A stretch of 64,000 nt of DNA from an uncultured cyanobacterium (GTDB lineage: Bacteria > Cyanobacteriota > Cyanobacteriia > Cyanobacteriales > Nostocaceae): positions 1-64,000 of the forward strand of contig CAINGU010000063.1 of the NCBI GenBank assembly GCA_903848645.1, read 5' to 3'. Position 1 is the stretch's first letter. Each line of letters begins with the position of its first letter. Of this stretch, positions 35,686-44,971 are shown in pieces. A program made the translations under genes and the position numbers. The notes below the pieces were generated by a model. The model searched no databases and was not told the origin of the DNA. It was given only the letters and a program-made list of their open reading frames with translations.

Positions 35686-36017
35686 AAATTAACAATTAAA
35701 AATTAAAAATTAAAAAAGCAAATTACAAAAGAAGGGAAAAGGGAACAGGGAACAGGCAACAGATAAGAAACAAAAGTTGCTGAGTTTAAAGCTCAGTCAG
35801 AAAAAAGACGTTTTTACAAGATGCGTAGCACGAAAAAAACAGTGTCATTATTTCAATCTCATGTTTTTAAACATGAGTTTTTCCTGTTCCCTGTTGCTTC
35901 GGAGTTCCCTCTGAAACAAGCTTTTTAGAAATTTTTAATCGTTAGTTGATTTACGCCGTTGTCTACTTGTAAATACAATCACCCTGGCGGTTTTTAATCG
36001 CCAGGTATTTTAACCAA
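35686..36017. other. Repeat-rich spacer
   Basis: No gene. It holds AATTAAA heptamers (about 35688-35718), GGGAACA heptamers (about 35739-35760 and, inverted, 35884-35900) and the hairpin at 35858-35877. It separates the convergent acyltransferase and devA-like genes. Confidence 0.6.
35858..35882 (+). terminator. Intrinsic-terminator-like hairpin
   Basis: CTCATGTTT and AAACATGAG form a 9-bp stem around TT, followed directly by five T residues (35878-35882). It lies about 170 bases downstream of the acyltransferase stop and could end that transcript. Confidence 0.45.
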
Positions 36018-36734
36018 CTATACCCGTAAAAAATCGCTTTCTTCTCTGACAAGATGGCCGTCTTCCATGTAAACAATCCGGTCAGCAATATCTAAAATGC
36101 GGTTATCGTGGGTGACAAGTAAAATTGTACATCCATGCTCTTTTGCTAATTTCTGCATTAATTCTACCACATCCCGTCCCGATTGTTTATCAAGTGCGGC
36201 GGTAGGTTCATCTGCTAGGACAATTTTCGGTTGACTGACTAATGCACGCGCGATCGCTACCCGTTGTTTTTGTCCCCCTGATAAATTATCTGGATAATAA
36301 TTCAGGCGATTTCCTAATCCTACCTCTTCTAGCATTTTCTGTGATTGCATTAACATTTCTTGTGCAGACATTTTCGGTTGTAATTCTAAACCCATTCTCA
36401 CGTTTTGAATTGCCGTTAAGCTACCATGTAAATTGTGAGCTTGAAAAATATAACCATGATTGCATCGCGCTTGCGTGAGTTGTTTAGCATTAGCTTTACA
36501 GAGTTCGTTACCTAATATTTGTAAACTGCCAAATTGAGCCGAACGTAATCCACCAGCTAAGGTCAATAATGTAGTTTTCCCAGAACCAGAAGGACCTGTC
36601 ATGATCACAATTTCACCTGTATTAATGGTCAGGTTAATATTAAATAATACTTGTTTTCGCAGTTGTCCAGTTCCAAAGTAATGATCAAGGTTTTGGATGG
36701 AAATTACAGGTTTGGGAGAGTTAATAGTTTTCAT
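36018..36734 (-). CDS. DevA-family ABC exporter ATPase
   Basis: I start at MKTINSPKPVISIQ (ATG 36734); an upstream frame to 36779 adds an unlikely leader. The roughly 238 residues have Walker A GPSGSGKTT, the Q-loop region FQAHNLHGSLTA, signature LSGGQKQRVAIARAL, Walker B IVLADEPTAALD and the H-loop VTHD. DHYFG near the N-terminus is typical of DevA. With DevC and DevB it forms a type I-linked exporter like those exporting heterocyst glycolipids. It is last in the operon, about 65 bases after devC. Confidence 0.85.
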   Translation of the reverse strand: MKTINSPKPVISIQNLDHYFGTGQLRKQVLFNINLTINTGEIVIMTGPSGSGKTTLLTLAGGLRSAQFGSLQILGNELCKANAKQLTQARCNHGYIFQAHNLHGSLTAIQNVRMGLELQPKMSAQEMLMQSQKMLEEVGLGNRLNYYPDNLSGGQKQRVAIARALVSQPKIVLADEPTAALDKQSGRDVVELMQKLAKEHGCTILLVTHDNRILDIADRIVYMEDGHLVREESDFLRV

Positions 36735-36799
36735 AGTTGAGGTTTTAAGTTTTTTTGCACGCAGAGACGCTCCAGGCACAGAGAGTAATTTTCAGGTTT

Positions 36800-37981
36800 T
36801 TAAAACATATCTGCGGGATCGGCTGTTTGGAGTTTATTGGTGGCTATTGCACCGGAAATTGCACACATGATTATTGTCATGAAAAAAACTACTAATGCTC
36901 TGGTTAAGGTCATATATATGGGCAAGTTTGTGGCGTTTCTCGCTAGTTGATAAAGTCCTAAAGGAATCAAGAAGCCGGGAATGAAACCTAATGCTGCTAA
37001 AATTATCGCTTCTTCAAAAATTACTCCGAGTAGATATATATTAGGATAGCCCATTGCTTTAAAGGTAGCGTATTCTTTGATATGGGCATTTACATCTGTG
37101 GAGAGAACTTGATAAACAAGAATTACACCAACTATAAATCCCATGGATACACCTAATGTAAAAATAAACCCGATGGGGCTTTCTTTTTTCCAATAATCTT
37201 CTTCAAATTTGATAAATTCTTGACGGGTGAAAACTTTCACGTCTTGATTATTTTGAAGATGGGATTTTAATGTTGCTGCTACCTGCTGAGAATTATATCC
37301 TGGTTGAAGGTAAACTAAACCCAGGGTGACACTTCCTATTTGTCGTTTGGGAGAGATGCGAATGAAGTTTTCAGGACTAGAAATTATTGTACCATCAGCC
37401 CCAAATGATGATCCTAATTTAAATAAACCACCAATATTAATTGTCCGTTTATCTATTTCTGTGGTGACAATTTTACCCGCATCAATTTGACTAAAAACTT
37501 GTTTGTATTCTCCTTTTGCTGCCCGATCAAAAAGAAAGTTATCTGGTAATTTAATTTTATCTAATTGAGCGTTGACTTCTGGAATATTTAATGCAGGTTG
37601 TTCAGGATTAAAAGCAACTGCTTGGACTGTGGTTTTGCGTTTTGTTTGGGGATTTTTCCAAGTAATCATCCCGATATACATGGGTTCAGCAGATTTGACC
37701 CCTGGGACATCAGCGGCTTGAAACAGTCTTCTGCGGGAAAAGGTGGACATATTTTGCAAATTCCGGCTTTGCGGACTGATTAAAACTATGTCTGCAAGCA
37801 CAGCGCGGTTTAAGGTAGTACCGCTGTCATACAAGGCATTCTGAAAGCCAAGCTGCATGAAAATGATCACATCTGCAAAGGCAATACCGGATAAAGCCAC
37901 TAACAAGCGACTTCTACTATGGCTGAGTTGCAACCATCCTAAAGGTGTGCGTCTTTGCAGTGCTTGAATGAATCCTATCAT
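36800..37981 (-). CDS. DevC-family ABC exporter permease
   Basis: A 393-residue FtsX-like permease. PLGWLQLSHSRSRLLVALSGIAFADVIIFMQLGF (read in two blocks) is the characteristic DevC start, with one helix, a large periplasmic loop (about 45-255; SAEPMYIGMITWKNPQTKRKT in the middle), then three helices including VLSTDVNAHIKEYATFKAMGYP before the second one. It overlaps the devB-like gene by four bases (37978-37981), indicating coupling. Confidence 0.88.
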   Translation of the reverse strand: MIGFIQALQRRTPLGWLQLSHSRSRLLVALSGIAFADVIIFMQLGFQNALYDSGTTLNRAVLADIVLISPQSRNLQNMSTFSRRRLFQAADVPGVKSAEPMYIGMITWKNPQTKRKTTVQAVAFNPEQPALNIPEVNAQLDKIKLPDNFLFDRAAKGEYKQVFSQIDAGKIVTTEIDKRTINIGGLFKLGSSFGADGTIISSPENFIRISPKRQIGSVTLGLVYLQPGYNSQQVAATLKSHLQNNQDVKVFTRQEFIKFEEDYWKKESPIGFIFTLGVSMGFIVGVILVYQVLSTDVNAHIKEYATFKAMGYPNIYLLGVIFEEAIILAALGFIPGFLIPLGLYQLARNATNLPIYMTLTRALVVFFMTIIMCAISGAIATNKLQTADPADMF

Positions 37982-39282
37982 AGTGAAATTACTGCCTTGA
38001 TTTGCAAATTGGTAAATTTTGCTGCTTTCTCGCTTGAGGCTTCATCTAGCTGAACATGAACTTCTACTACTCTAGAATCAATATTGTCACTAGGGTCAGA
38101 ATTAATCACATTTTGCCGTTGTACCTTCCAACCAACCCAATCTACTGTTCCCTGTAATTCACCGGGAAGGGAGTTACTAGATATTTTTACCAGTTGTTGG
38201 GGACGGATTTTACTAACATCACTTTGGTAAACTTCAACTACTGCATACATCTGATTTATTTGCCCAAGTTCGACAATGCCGTTATTGGATACTACTTCAC
38301 CTGCACGGGTATAAATGTCAAAAATTACACCATTTTGAGGTGCTTTAACATAAGTTTGCTCTAAATTTGCCTTTGCTTGTTGGGCTGCGGCTATAGTACG
38401 ATTAACTTCGGCTTTGGCTGCTGCTACATCTACCGGACGCACTTCAGCTATTTTATTTAAGGTGGCTTGGGCGGAAATGACTTGTTTGCTACCTGTGGCA
38501 TTAATGCGAGTGAGGGCGGTTTTAGCTTCACTAATTTGCTTACGTCCCGTGCTATCAATCCGGTTGAGGTTGGCTTTGGCTTCGCTCAATTGTTGGGTCA
38601 TGGTATCAACACTGAGGCGTTTACTGTCAAATAATGACTGAGAAATTGCCCCGTCTTGGTATAGTTGCTGATAGCGTTGCAGTTCTACTTGAGCATTTTT
38701 GAGTTCTGCTTGTAATTTATTAATTGTTGCCTGTTGTGCGGTTGTTTCCCCTTGCCATTGCGCTTCTAATCTGGCAACGGTTTGTTGTTGTCCAGTTTCA
38801 TCTCCAAGCTTTTGCGCCTCTATTCTGGCAATATCAGCTTTTTGTGCCTCTATTTCACCTATTTTCGCGCCTGATTGCACTTTTTCTAAGTTTACCTGGG
38901 CAACTTTCACCGCTGCTTGGGCTTCTTGGTAAGCTGCTTGAAGACGGGGACGATTATCCAAAATAGCTATTACCTGCCCTGCTTTGACTTTATCCCCTTC
39001 TTTGACCAAAAGCTGTTCTACTCGGCTACCTTCACTAGATGTAGGTGCAGAAAGTTTGATTACTTTTCCCTTGGGTTCAATTCTCCCTAATGCTGTCACC
39101 GTCTTAATTTGCGGTGTAGTTATTTGGGCAGATTGGATTACAGTATTTTGAGATTGAAGTTGTGAAAATCTATACCCTTTAATTCCTAGAATTGCCACAA
39201 TTATCGCTGTTGTCAGCATTATTATTTGCCGAGAACTAGGTTTCCAAAATGCGGAATCTTTAGCTGTTACATCACGCACCAT
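37978..39282 (-). CDS. DevB-family membrane fusion (HlyD-like) protein
   Basis: A 434-residue periplasmic adaptor: one N-terminal membrane helix (IIMLTTAIIVAILGIKGY, about 18-36), the biotinyl-lipoyl start TVTALGRIEPKGKVIKLSAP, then VKEGDKVKAGQVIAILDNR, a long coiled coil with Gln/Ala repeats (about 115-290) and the returning half YVKAPQNGVIFDIYTRAGEVV. Its partners are devC and devA downstream and a TolC-type pore elsewhere. Its start faces the TetR-type gene across 125 bases with a perfect operator-like palindrome, so control by that regulator is likely. I see no GTA-N8-TAC NtcA site in this gap. Confidence 0.88.
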   Translation of the reverse strand: MVRDVTAKDSAFWKPSSRQIIMLTTAIIVAILGIKGYRFSQLQSQNTVIQSAQITTPQIKTVTALGRIEPKGKVIKLSAPTSSEGSRVEQLLVKEGDKVKAGQVIAILDNRPRLQAAYQEAQAAVKVAQVNLEKVQSGAKIGEIEAQKADIARIEAQKLGDETGQQQTVARLEAQWQGETTAQQATINKLQAELKNAQVELQRYQQLYQDGAISQSLFDSKRLSVDTMTQQLSEAKANLNRIDSTGRKQISEAKTALTRINATGSKQVISAQATLNKIAEVRPVDVAAAKAEVNRTIAAAQQAKANLEQTYVKAPQNGVIFDIYTRAGEVVSNNGIVELGQINQMYAVVEVYQSDVSKIRPQQLVKISSNSLPGELQGTVDWVGWKVQRQNVINSDPSDNIDSRVVEVHVQLDEASSEKAAKFTNLQIKAVISL

Positions 39283-39313
39283 AAGTTTTCCCCTATGATT
39301 TAAAATGGGAAGT

Positions 39314-39348
39314 AAACTAATTAGTTTAGTTGCCTGTAACTAAACTAA
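39314..39348. promoter_or_regulatory. Overlapping palindromes, probable TetR operator
   Basis: TTAGTTTAGTT (39321-39331), six bases, then the exact complement AACTAAACTAA (39338-39348). A second palindrome AAACTAATTAGTTT (39314-39327) overlaps its left arm, so the half-site AAACTAA occurs repeatedly. It is centred between the devB-like start (39282) and the regulator start (39408), where a repressor could block both promoters. Confidence 0.65.
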
Positions 39349-39407
39349 ACCGTCCATTACAATCTTGTCAAGAGTCATGACCAAAATAATTATTCTCGGT
39401 AGCTAAT

Positions 39408-40286
39408 ATGCGAAAAAAGAGCAAAGAAGTCGAAGAAAGTCCTGTAGAAAGATCCTTGTTAGTAGAAAAAGTTGATGCTATCCTGACTGGTGCAATGCAG
39501 GAATTTTTGGCCAATGGCTACGCAGCTACAACTATGGATAAGGTGACAGCAGCCGCAGGGGTGTCGAAAACAACGGTATATAGCTATTTTCAGGATAAGG
39601 AAGGATTATTTACGGCACTAATTGAAAAATTAGCCCAGAAAAAATATTTGGCTGTTGTAAACCCTGAAGACCCGCATTTTCTGGAAGGTGAACCGGAGAT
39701 GGTGCTACGTCACTTGGCAAGAAGTATGTTAGATAACACCAATTGTTCCCAGGAATTACTGGGTCTTGTCAGGCTGATTATTGCCGAATCTGGACGGTTT
39801 CCTTTACTAGCTCAGGTTTTCATCCGCAATGTAGATAAAGTTGCTTTAGACTTACTTACTCAATATTTTACGGCACATCCAGAATTACAATTAGCTGACG
39901 CGGAGGTAGCAGCACGGATTTTTCTGGGGACTTTAATCCATTTTTCAATTATTCAGAATATGCTGCATTGTGAAGAGATTCTACCAATGGAGCGCGATCG
40001 CTTGATTGATAATTTGGTTAATTTAATCACCAGTAATAAAATAGATATACATGGTGACAAGTATTCAGGAACAAGGCATAAATCACCCAGACGCAAGCGC
40101 ACACCAGGGGGTAAATTTCAGGCTGATTATGGTGATGAGTCTAAAAAGCTGCGGTCTATCAGGCTTACAGATACCGCTTGGGCTAAGTTGGATGAATTAG
40201 CCCAAGCAAATAATTTGACCCGCAGCGAGATGATTGAAATCTTTGCTCGTCAAGGTTTTGGAGATGGTCAGGCGGTGGGAGAATAA
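39408..40286 (+). CDS. TetR-family regulator with C-terminal ribbon-helix-helix segment
   Basis: A 292-residue protein. Residues about 20-70 are a TetR HTH (AILTGAMQEFLANGYAATTM, then AAGVSKTTVYSYFQDKEGLF). Residues about 75-210 are the helical ligand/dimer domain. After a basic linker (SPRRKRTPGG), residues about 247-285 read RSIRLTDTAWAKLDELAQAN and NLTRSEMIEIFARQGF, an Arc/CopG-like ribbon-helix-helix. TetR proteins are usually about 190-220 residues, so this looks like a two-DNA-binding-domain fusion. It is divergent from devBCA and probably represses it and itself. Confidence 0.75.
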   Translation: MRKKSKEVEESPVERSLLVEKVDAILTGAMQEFLANGYAATTMDKVTAAAGVSKTTVYSYFQDKEGLFTALIEKLAQKKYLAVVNPEDPHFLEGEPEMVLRHLARSMLDNTNCSQELLGLVRLIIAESGRFPLLAQVFIRNVDKVALDLLTQYFTAHPELQLADAEVAARIFLGTLIHFSIIQNMLHCEEILPMERDRLIDNLVNLITSNKIDIHGDKYSGTRHKSPRRKRTPGGKFQADYGDESKKLRSIRLTDTAWAKLDELAQANNLTRSEMIEIFARQGFGDGQAVGE

Positions 40287-40339
40287 TTTTGTATATACAT
40301 GGATATGGTAAAATTTCAGTATTACTAAAGGATAATTTT

Positions 40340-42157
40340 ATGCGCTTTGATACATATCTACATTCGATTCAAAATAATCTGCAACGGGGAAGTGAACGCA
40401 CTCATTACCCGACATTAAAAAATTTATTGGATAACCCAGCAGCAGAGTTAGAAGCAATAATTGAAGAGAAAGGTAACAAAGCTGGTATTCCTGATTTTAC
40501 TGTCAGACGGCGTGATTTGTTGGTTGGTTATGTAGAAGCTAAAGATGTAAAACTAGATTTAACTCAAGTTGAAAATACAGAACAACTCAACCGCTATCGT
40601 GAGTCTTTTCCTAACTTAATTTTGACTAATTATGATGATTATGTGAAATTTATCCGGTTTGGACAATGGAGAATTAATCAAACTGGGTTTGGTGTTTTGG
40701 CGTTTATTACTAATCATGGTTATCTTGATAATCCCACATTTAGGGGAATGCGTGAAAGTCTGATGAAAACTTTTACAGATATCTATATTTTAGATTTACA
40801 TGGTAATGCTAAAAAGAAAGAAGTTTCTCCTGACGGTTCACCAGATAAAAATGTCTTTGATATTCAGCAAGGGGTAAGTATTGGGATTTTTATTAAAGCA
40901 CCGGGAAAGGAAACACCTGCAAAAGTTCAGCATGGTGAGTTGTGGGGTAGTCGAGATTTTAAATATGAAAAGTTAAATTTATTAGATATTGATACAACTG
41001 ACTGGGAAATAATTCAACCTCAATCACCTTTCTATTTATTTTCACCGCAAAATAAAGATTTACTAATTGAATATAATGCAGGCTGGAAAATTACAGAAAT
41101 ATTTCCTGTTAACTCTGTGGGGATAGTAACTGCGAGAGATTCCTTAACAATAAAATTGTCTAAACAGGAAGTAAAAGATACAGTTAAGGATTTTGTTTCA
41201 CTTCCTGTAGAAGAAGCTAGAAAAAAATATGATTTGGGTAAAGATACGCGAGATTGGCAAGTATCACTTGCTCAAGATGATATAAAGAGAAATGGTATTG
41301 AAGATTCTAAAATTGTCCCTATTTTATATCGTCCATTTGACACAAGATTTACCTATTATACAGGACAGACAAGAGGTTTTATTTGTATGCCTCGCAATGA
41401 TGTAATGCGTAATATGATAGTAAATAATCTAGCAATTATATCTGCTAGAAGTAATAAATCACAAGAATCTGATCATTTTTATTGTTCACAGGTTATTGCA
41501 GAAGCAAAGTGTGGAGAATCGACAACTCAATCTTGTCTTTTCCCTCTCTATACATATCCTGACACCGAAAATGCCCAGAGTAGTTTATTCATAGAACGCG
41601 CCCCAAACCTATCCCAAAACTTCCTCAACGCCATTCTAGAAAAACTCAGCTATATCCCCACACCAGAAGCTATATTTTATTACATATATGCCATTTTTCA
41701 CAGTCCAACATATCGCCAAATTTACGCTGAATTTCTGAAAATAGACTTTCCTCGCATACCTCTTACCACAAATGATGAACTGTTTAAAAAACTAGCTGTA
41801 AAAGGTGAAGAATTAGTACAATTACATTTAATGAAATCTAAAAAACTAAATAAAGTCATCACTAAATATCCTGTGAGTGGTGATAATGCTGTCACAGAAG
41901 TAAACTATCAACAAAGTGAACAGCGAATTTACATTAATAAACAGCAATATTTTGAAGGTGTTTCCCCTGAAATTTGGGAATTTAAAATAGGTGGTTATCA
42001 GGTTTTAGAAAAATGGCTAAAAGACAGGAAAAAAGCAAACCGCACTTTATCATTTGATGATGTGTTACACTATCAGCGTGTAGTGGTGGCGTTGAAAGAA
42101 ACCATGCAGATAATGACAGAAATTGATGAGCTTATTCCTGGATTTCCGTTGAGTTAA
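40340..42157 (+). pseudogene. Type ISP restriction-modification enzyme with internal deletion
   Basis: From ATG 40340 this is an intact 605-codon frame, but the domains do not add up. Residues 1-96 are the N-terminal PD-(D/E)xK nuclease (P51-D52...E66-A67-K68, IPDF...GYVEAK) ending in NLILTN. Then, without the coupler and methyltransferase motifs I and IV (NPPY), it continues at YVKFIRFGQWRI, normally just after the NPPY region, followed by FITNHGYLDNPTFRGMRESL and the target-recognition part. Full enzymes are about 1000 residues or more. About 350-450 residues seem lost in frame. A nuclease without its methylase should be inactive or toxic; inactive is more likely. Confidence 0.7.
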
Positions 42158-42234
42158 ATTTTCAGATTTTGCACATTAAAACTCATAAAAGTGCAGTTGA
42201 TAATCGCTGTCTTTGTCTTTCAATCAGCAGAAAA

Positions 42235-42262
42235 CAGGACTTACTAACTAAAGTAAGCCCTG
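42235..42262. terminator. Hairpin after the restriction gene
   Basis: CAGGACTTACT and AGTAAGCCCTG pair with one mismatch around AACTAA. It is about 80 bases after the stop at 42157, between convergent genes. No long T run follows, so it may be an interspersed repeat. Confidence 0.4.
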
Positions 42263-42349
42263 ATAGATTTCAATCCCAAATTATACCAATTGGAAAAATG
42301 AATAATCGAAAAACTAATTCACCATCCCAAATAGTATAAAATAGAATAA

Positions 42350-42829
42350 CTAAGGTTTCTTAACAGTCTTCACCTTAGCTTCTACCTTGACACTTTTCAC
42401 ACCAGCTACTTGCTTAATTAAAGTTTCAGCTTGTGTGATTTCTTCCTTAGAAGTTGCAGTTCCTTTGAGGGTAATTTCACCATCTTTGTTTGCTACTTCC
42501 AATTTATTTCCAGGTAAACCCTCTTTTAGCTTTTTGCTAACTTCGATTTTTAAGTCTGCTTGGGTTTTAGGTGCAGGAGTTGCGGTGGGAGTTGAAGCAG
42601 GAGTAGGAGTTTCCGTAGGAGTTTCCGTAGGAGTTTCCGTAGGAGTTGCGGTGGGAGTAGGGGTAGAATTATCTGTAATCGGCGTAAGATCAGAAGCAGG
42701 TTTTGCTGGTACAGCCGGAGTTTCACTAGTAGTACCAGTAGTTTCTGAACCTGTTTTTGGCGCTTCTTGACAACCAACCATACCAACTACCAAAACGCTA
42801 CTAACTAGAAAAGGAATGAGTTTTTTCAT
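42350..42829 (-). CDS. BON-domain lipoprotein with Pro/Thr-rich linker
   Basis: From ATG 42829 (MKKLIPFLVSSVLVVGMVGC) this is a roughly 159-residue lipoprotein: lipobox VGMVGC, then a Thr/Pro linker (about 30-90) with TPTE repeated, encoded by an 18-bp tandem repeat, and a C-terminal BON domain (DLKIEVSKKLKEGLPGNKLE, then EITLKGTATSKEEITQAETL). BON domains bind phospholipid or envelope components. It probably sits on the outer membrane or plasma membrane periplasmic side. The longer frame to 42892 is not needed. Confidence 0.8.
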   Translation of the reverse strand: MKKLIPFLVSSVLVVGMVGCQEAPKTGSETTGTTSETPAVPAKPASDLTPITDNSTPTPTATPTETPTETPTETPTPASTPTATPAPKTQADLKIEVSKKLKEGLPGNKLEVANKDGEITLKGTATSKEEITQAETLIKQVAGVKSVKVEAKVKTVKKP

Positions 42830-42892
42830 GTTGATTTCCAAAATAGAATACTTGAAGTGATGGATTTTACTGTGAGTGATGCCGAGGAGCAA

Positions 42893-43294
42893 ATCTTAAA
42901 AAAAGAATTAAATTGCTACACCCAAAAGTCATAAACCAAACACCCAGATAACTGACAATATGAAAACTTCCCAATAACTAAATTAAAACGGTTTTATTGA
43001 GAATAGCCCATTTAATTGTACTTATGGCTATAGAATATTGACGATTTGATTCTCACAGTTAGCCACTATATCTATATTCTCTATCATAGAGACTCAGCCG
43101 CATCTTTTCCTGGATTGGTAATTGGGGACTGGGGACTGGGGACTGGGTAATTTTCTTCTGACAACTGAGAAAGAGAGGATATTGCACCTTAATTGTTCGG
43201 TTATACTACTTTCTGTGTTCACACTAATGACTATAATCTCGTAGATATAGAGAGCCACCGTTAGCTGCTGATAACCATCAAGGGGTGAAAACCT
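42893..43294. other. Spacer with G-rich heptamer repeat
   Basis: No gene. At 43124-43147 GGGGACT is repeated three times and followed by GGG, giving four G runs separated by ACT, which fits a G-quadruplex. It is about 150 bases before the histidine kinase start and on the sense strand. The rest is AT-rich and should contain divergent promoters for the BON lipoprotein and the kinase. Confidence 0.6.
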
Positions 43295-44740
43295 GTGTAC
43301 GAATGGATTTTGCCAAGTCTCAAGGAAGTTTTATCTGGAAGTCAATCTCATATCGCTGAGTGTTCAACGGCTATTGCCCAACAGCAATGGCGTGTTAGTC
43401 TCGCAGCCACAGAAAACCTGCTGTTAAAAACTTTAGCCACAACTTCACCTGATACTACTTCTGGTTTGGTATTAGCTGCACCTGCACCTTTATTTAGTCA
43501 CCCCCAACTAACACAGCGGTTACAAACGGTAACTTTTACAGCAAAACCTTTTAACCCTTTGGCCTTAATGCCATTCATGATGCCATCAGTAATGGCGCAG
43601 AATATCAATAATATAGAAAGTATAGCCGAAATTAATCACCATCATCCCACTTTTCAAGAATCTATCTTACCTTTATTACCTGCTGATCCTTTAGGTGCGG
43701 AACAGTTTTGTTTAGTATTCACAGATAAATTTAGATTAGTGCTGATTTTAGCAGAAAATCAAAATGGTAAAAAAGAGTTTTTGTTTTCCTTTGAACCAGA
43801 AGTAGTACAAAAAGCTTGGCAATCTTTAGGTGCTAGAGTAGTTTTAACTAATCCAGAATTGTTTGCTGATTTAGATATTAAGGTGCAAAACTATCCTTTA
43901 GTTGCACCAGATTATCAAACTATAATTCAATTTAGTCAGTTATTACTGCAAGAATTAACTGTTACAGAAAATAATCCAGTTACACATACTTCATCATTTG
44001 CTCATGCACATACTCCACAGCAAAAACCTCCATATCGTTCAGATGTAGAATTACTCCAAGCTTTTGCCCATGAAGTCCGCACGCCGTTAACAACAATTCG
44101 GATGATGACACGTTTACTCTTAAAACGGCAAGATTTACCCGTGAATGTGATTAGTCGTTTAGAAGTTATTGATCATGAATGTACTGAGCAAATTGACCGG
44201 ATGGAGTTATTATTTAAAGCAGCAGAATTAGAAAATTTATCACAACCTTCAAAATTTACTAATTCCCAACTAACACCAATGTGTTTAGATCAAGTTTTAC
44301 AACAAAGTATTCCCCGTTGGCAACAAGCAGCAACTCGCCGTAATTTAACTTTAAATGTAGTTTTACCGCAGCAACTACCCACAGTAGTTAGTAATCCAGC
44401 GATGCTAGACCGGGTACTCACCGGCTTAATAGAGAATTTTACCCGCAGTTTACCTCCTGGTAGTTGTATTCAAGTCCAAGTAATTCCTGCTGGTGATCAA
44501 CTAAAATTACAATTATCTCCTCAGTTTGATTGTCAAGATAAAGGTTATACAACAACACCACCAATTCGTAAATCTTTAGGTCAATTATTAATGTTTCAGC
44601 CGGAAACAGGAGCAATTAGTTTAAATATGGCGGCAACTAAGCATTTATTTCAAGCAATTGGTGGAAAATTGATTGTGCGTCAACGTCCTCAAAATGGGGA
44701 AGTATTGACAATTTTTTTACCTTTGGAAGTTAGTCACTAA
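43295..44740 (+). CDS. Histidine kinase-like protein with weak ATPase domain
   Basis: A 481-residue protein starting with GTG (43295). The N-terminal half (about 1-235) is a sensor-like region (FCLVFTDKFRLVLILAENQNGK) of unknown type. The HisKA helix pair begins FAHEVRTPLTTIRMMTRLLL with the phosphoacceptor His (about 254). The C-terminal ATPase domain has an N-box-like LDRVLTGLIENFTRS, but I see no D-x-G-x-G G1 box; FQPETGAISLNMAATKHLFQ resembles a weakened G2 region. It may be a low-activity or pseudokinase. No response regulator is adjacent. Confidence 0.75.
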   Translation: MYEWILPSLKEVLSGSQSHIAECSTAIAQQQWRVSLAATENLLLKTLATTSPDTTSGLVLAAPAPLFSHPQLTQRLQTVTFTAKPFNPLALMPFMMPSVMAQNINNIESIAEINHHHPTFQESILPLLPADPLGAEQFCLVFTDKFRLVLILAENQNGKKEFLFSFEPEVVQKAWQSLGARVVLTNPELFADLDIKVQNYPLVAPDYQTIIQFSQLLLQELTVTENNPVTHTSSFAHAHTPQQKPPYRSDVELLQAFAHEVRTPLTTIRMMTRLLLKRQDLPVNVISRLEVIDHECTEQIDRMELLFKAAELENLSQPSKFTNSQLTPMCLDQVLQQSIPRWQQAATRRNLTLNVVLPQQLPTVVSNPAMLDRVLTGLIENFTRSLPPGSCIQVQVIPAGDQLKLQLSPQFDCQDKGYTTTPPIRKSLGQLLMFQPETGAISLNMAATKHLFQAIGGKLIVRQRPQNGEVLTIFLPLEVSH

Positions 44741-44813
44741 CTCTGAATTTATCTGGAACAATTTATCTATTTTTGTAACAGTTTGCGCTAAAAAGATTAT
44801 AATATAGCCAGTG

Positions 44814-44940
44814 ATATAGGACTAATATTTGATTTTGAAATATACGTTTGGTGGGCAATGCCCACTAAACCCCCCTACGGTGGGTATTGCCCACCCTACA
44901 CTACTTAAAATTTTTCAAATATCATTTATGATTCCTATAT
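44814..44940. repeat. MITE-like element B (single-core relative of element A)
   Basis: Ends ATATAGGACTAATATTTGA (left) and the complement of ATATAGGAATCATAAATG (right) match those of 21019-21257. The core carries GGTGGGCAATGCCCACT and GGTGGGTATTGCCCACCCTAC. It lies between the two histidine kinase loci and has no coding capacity. Confidence 0.65.
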
Positions 44941-44971
44941 AAGAGTAATTACAAAAACTAAATATATTTAA

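Noticed and set aside
39283-39407. NtcA site in front of the devB-like gene
   Set aside because: No GTA-N8-TAC is present; only the TetR-type palindromes are seen.
42387-42770. 127-codon plus-strand frame opposite the BON lipoprotein
   Set aside because: Val/Gly repeats arise from the reverse of the Pro/Thr linker repeat.
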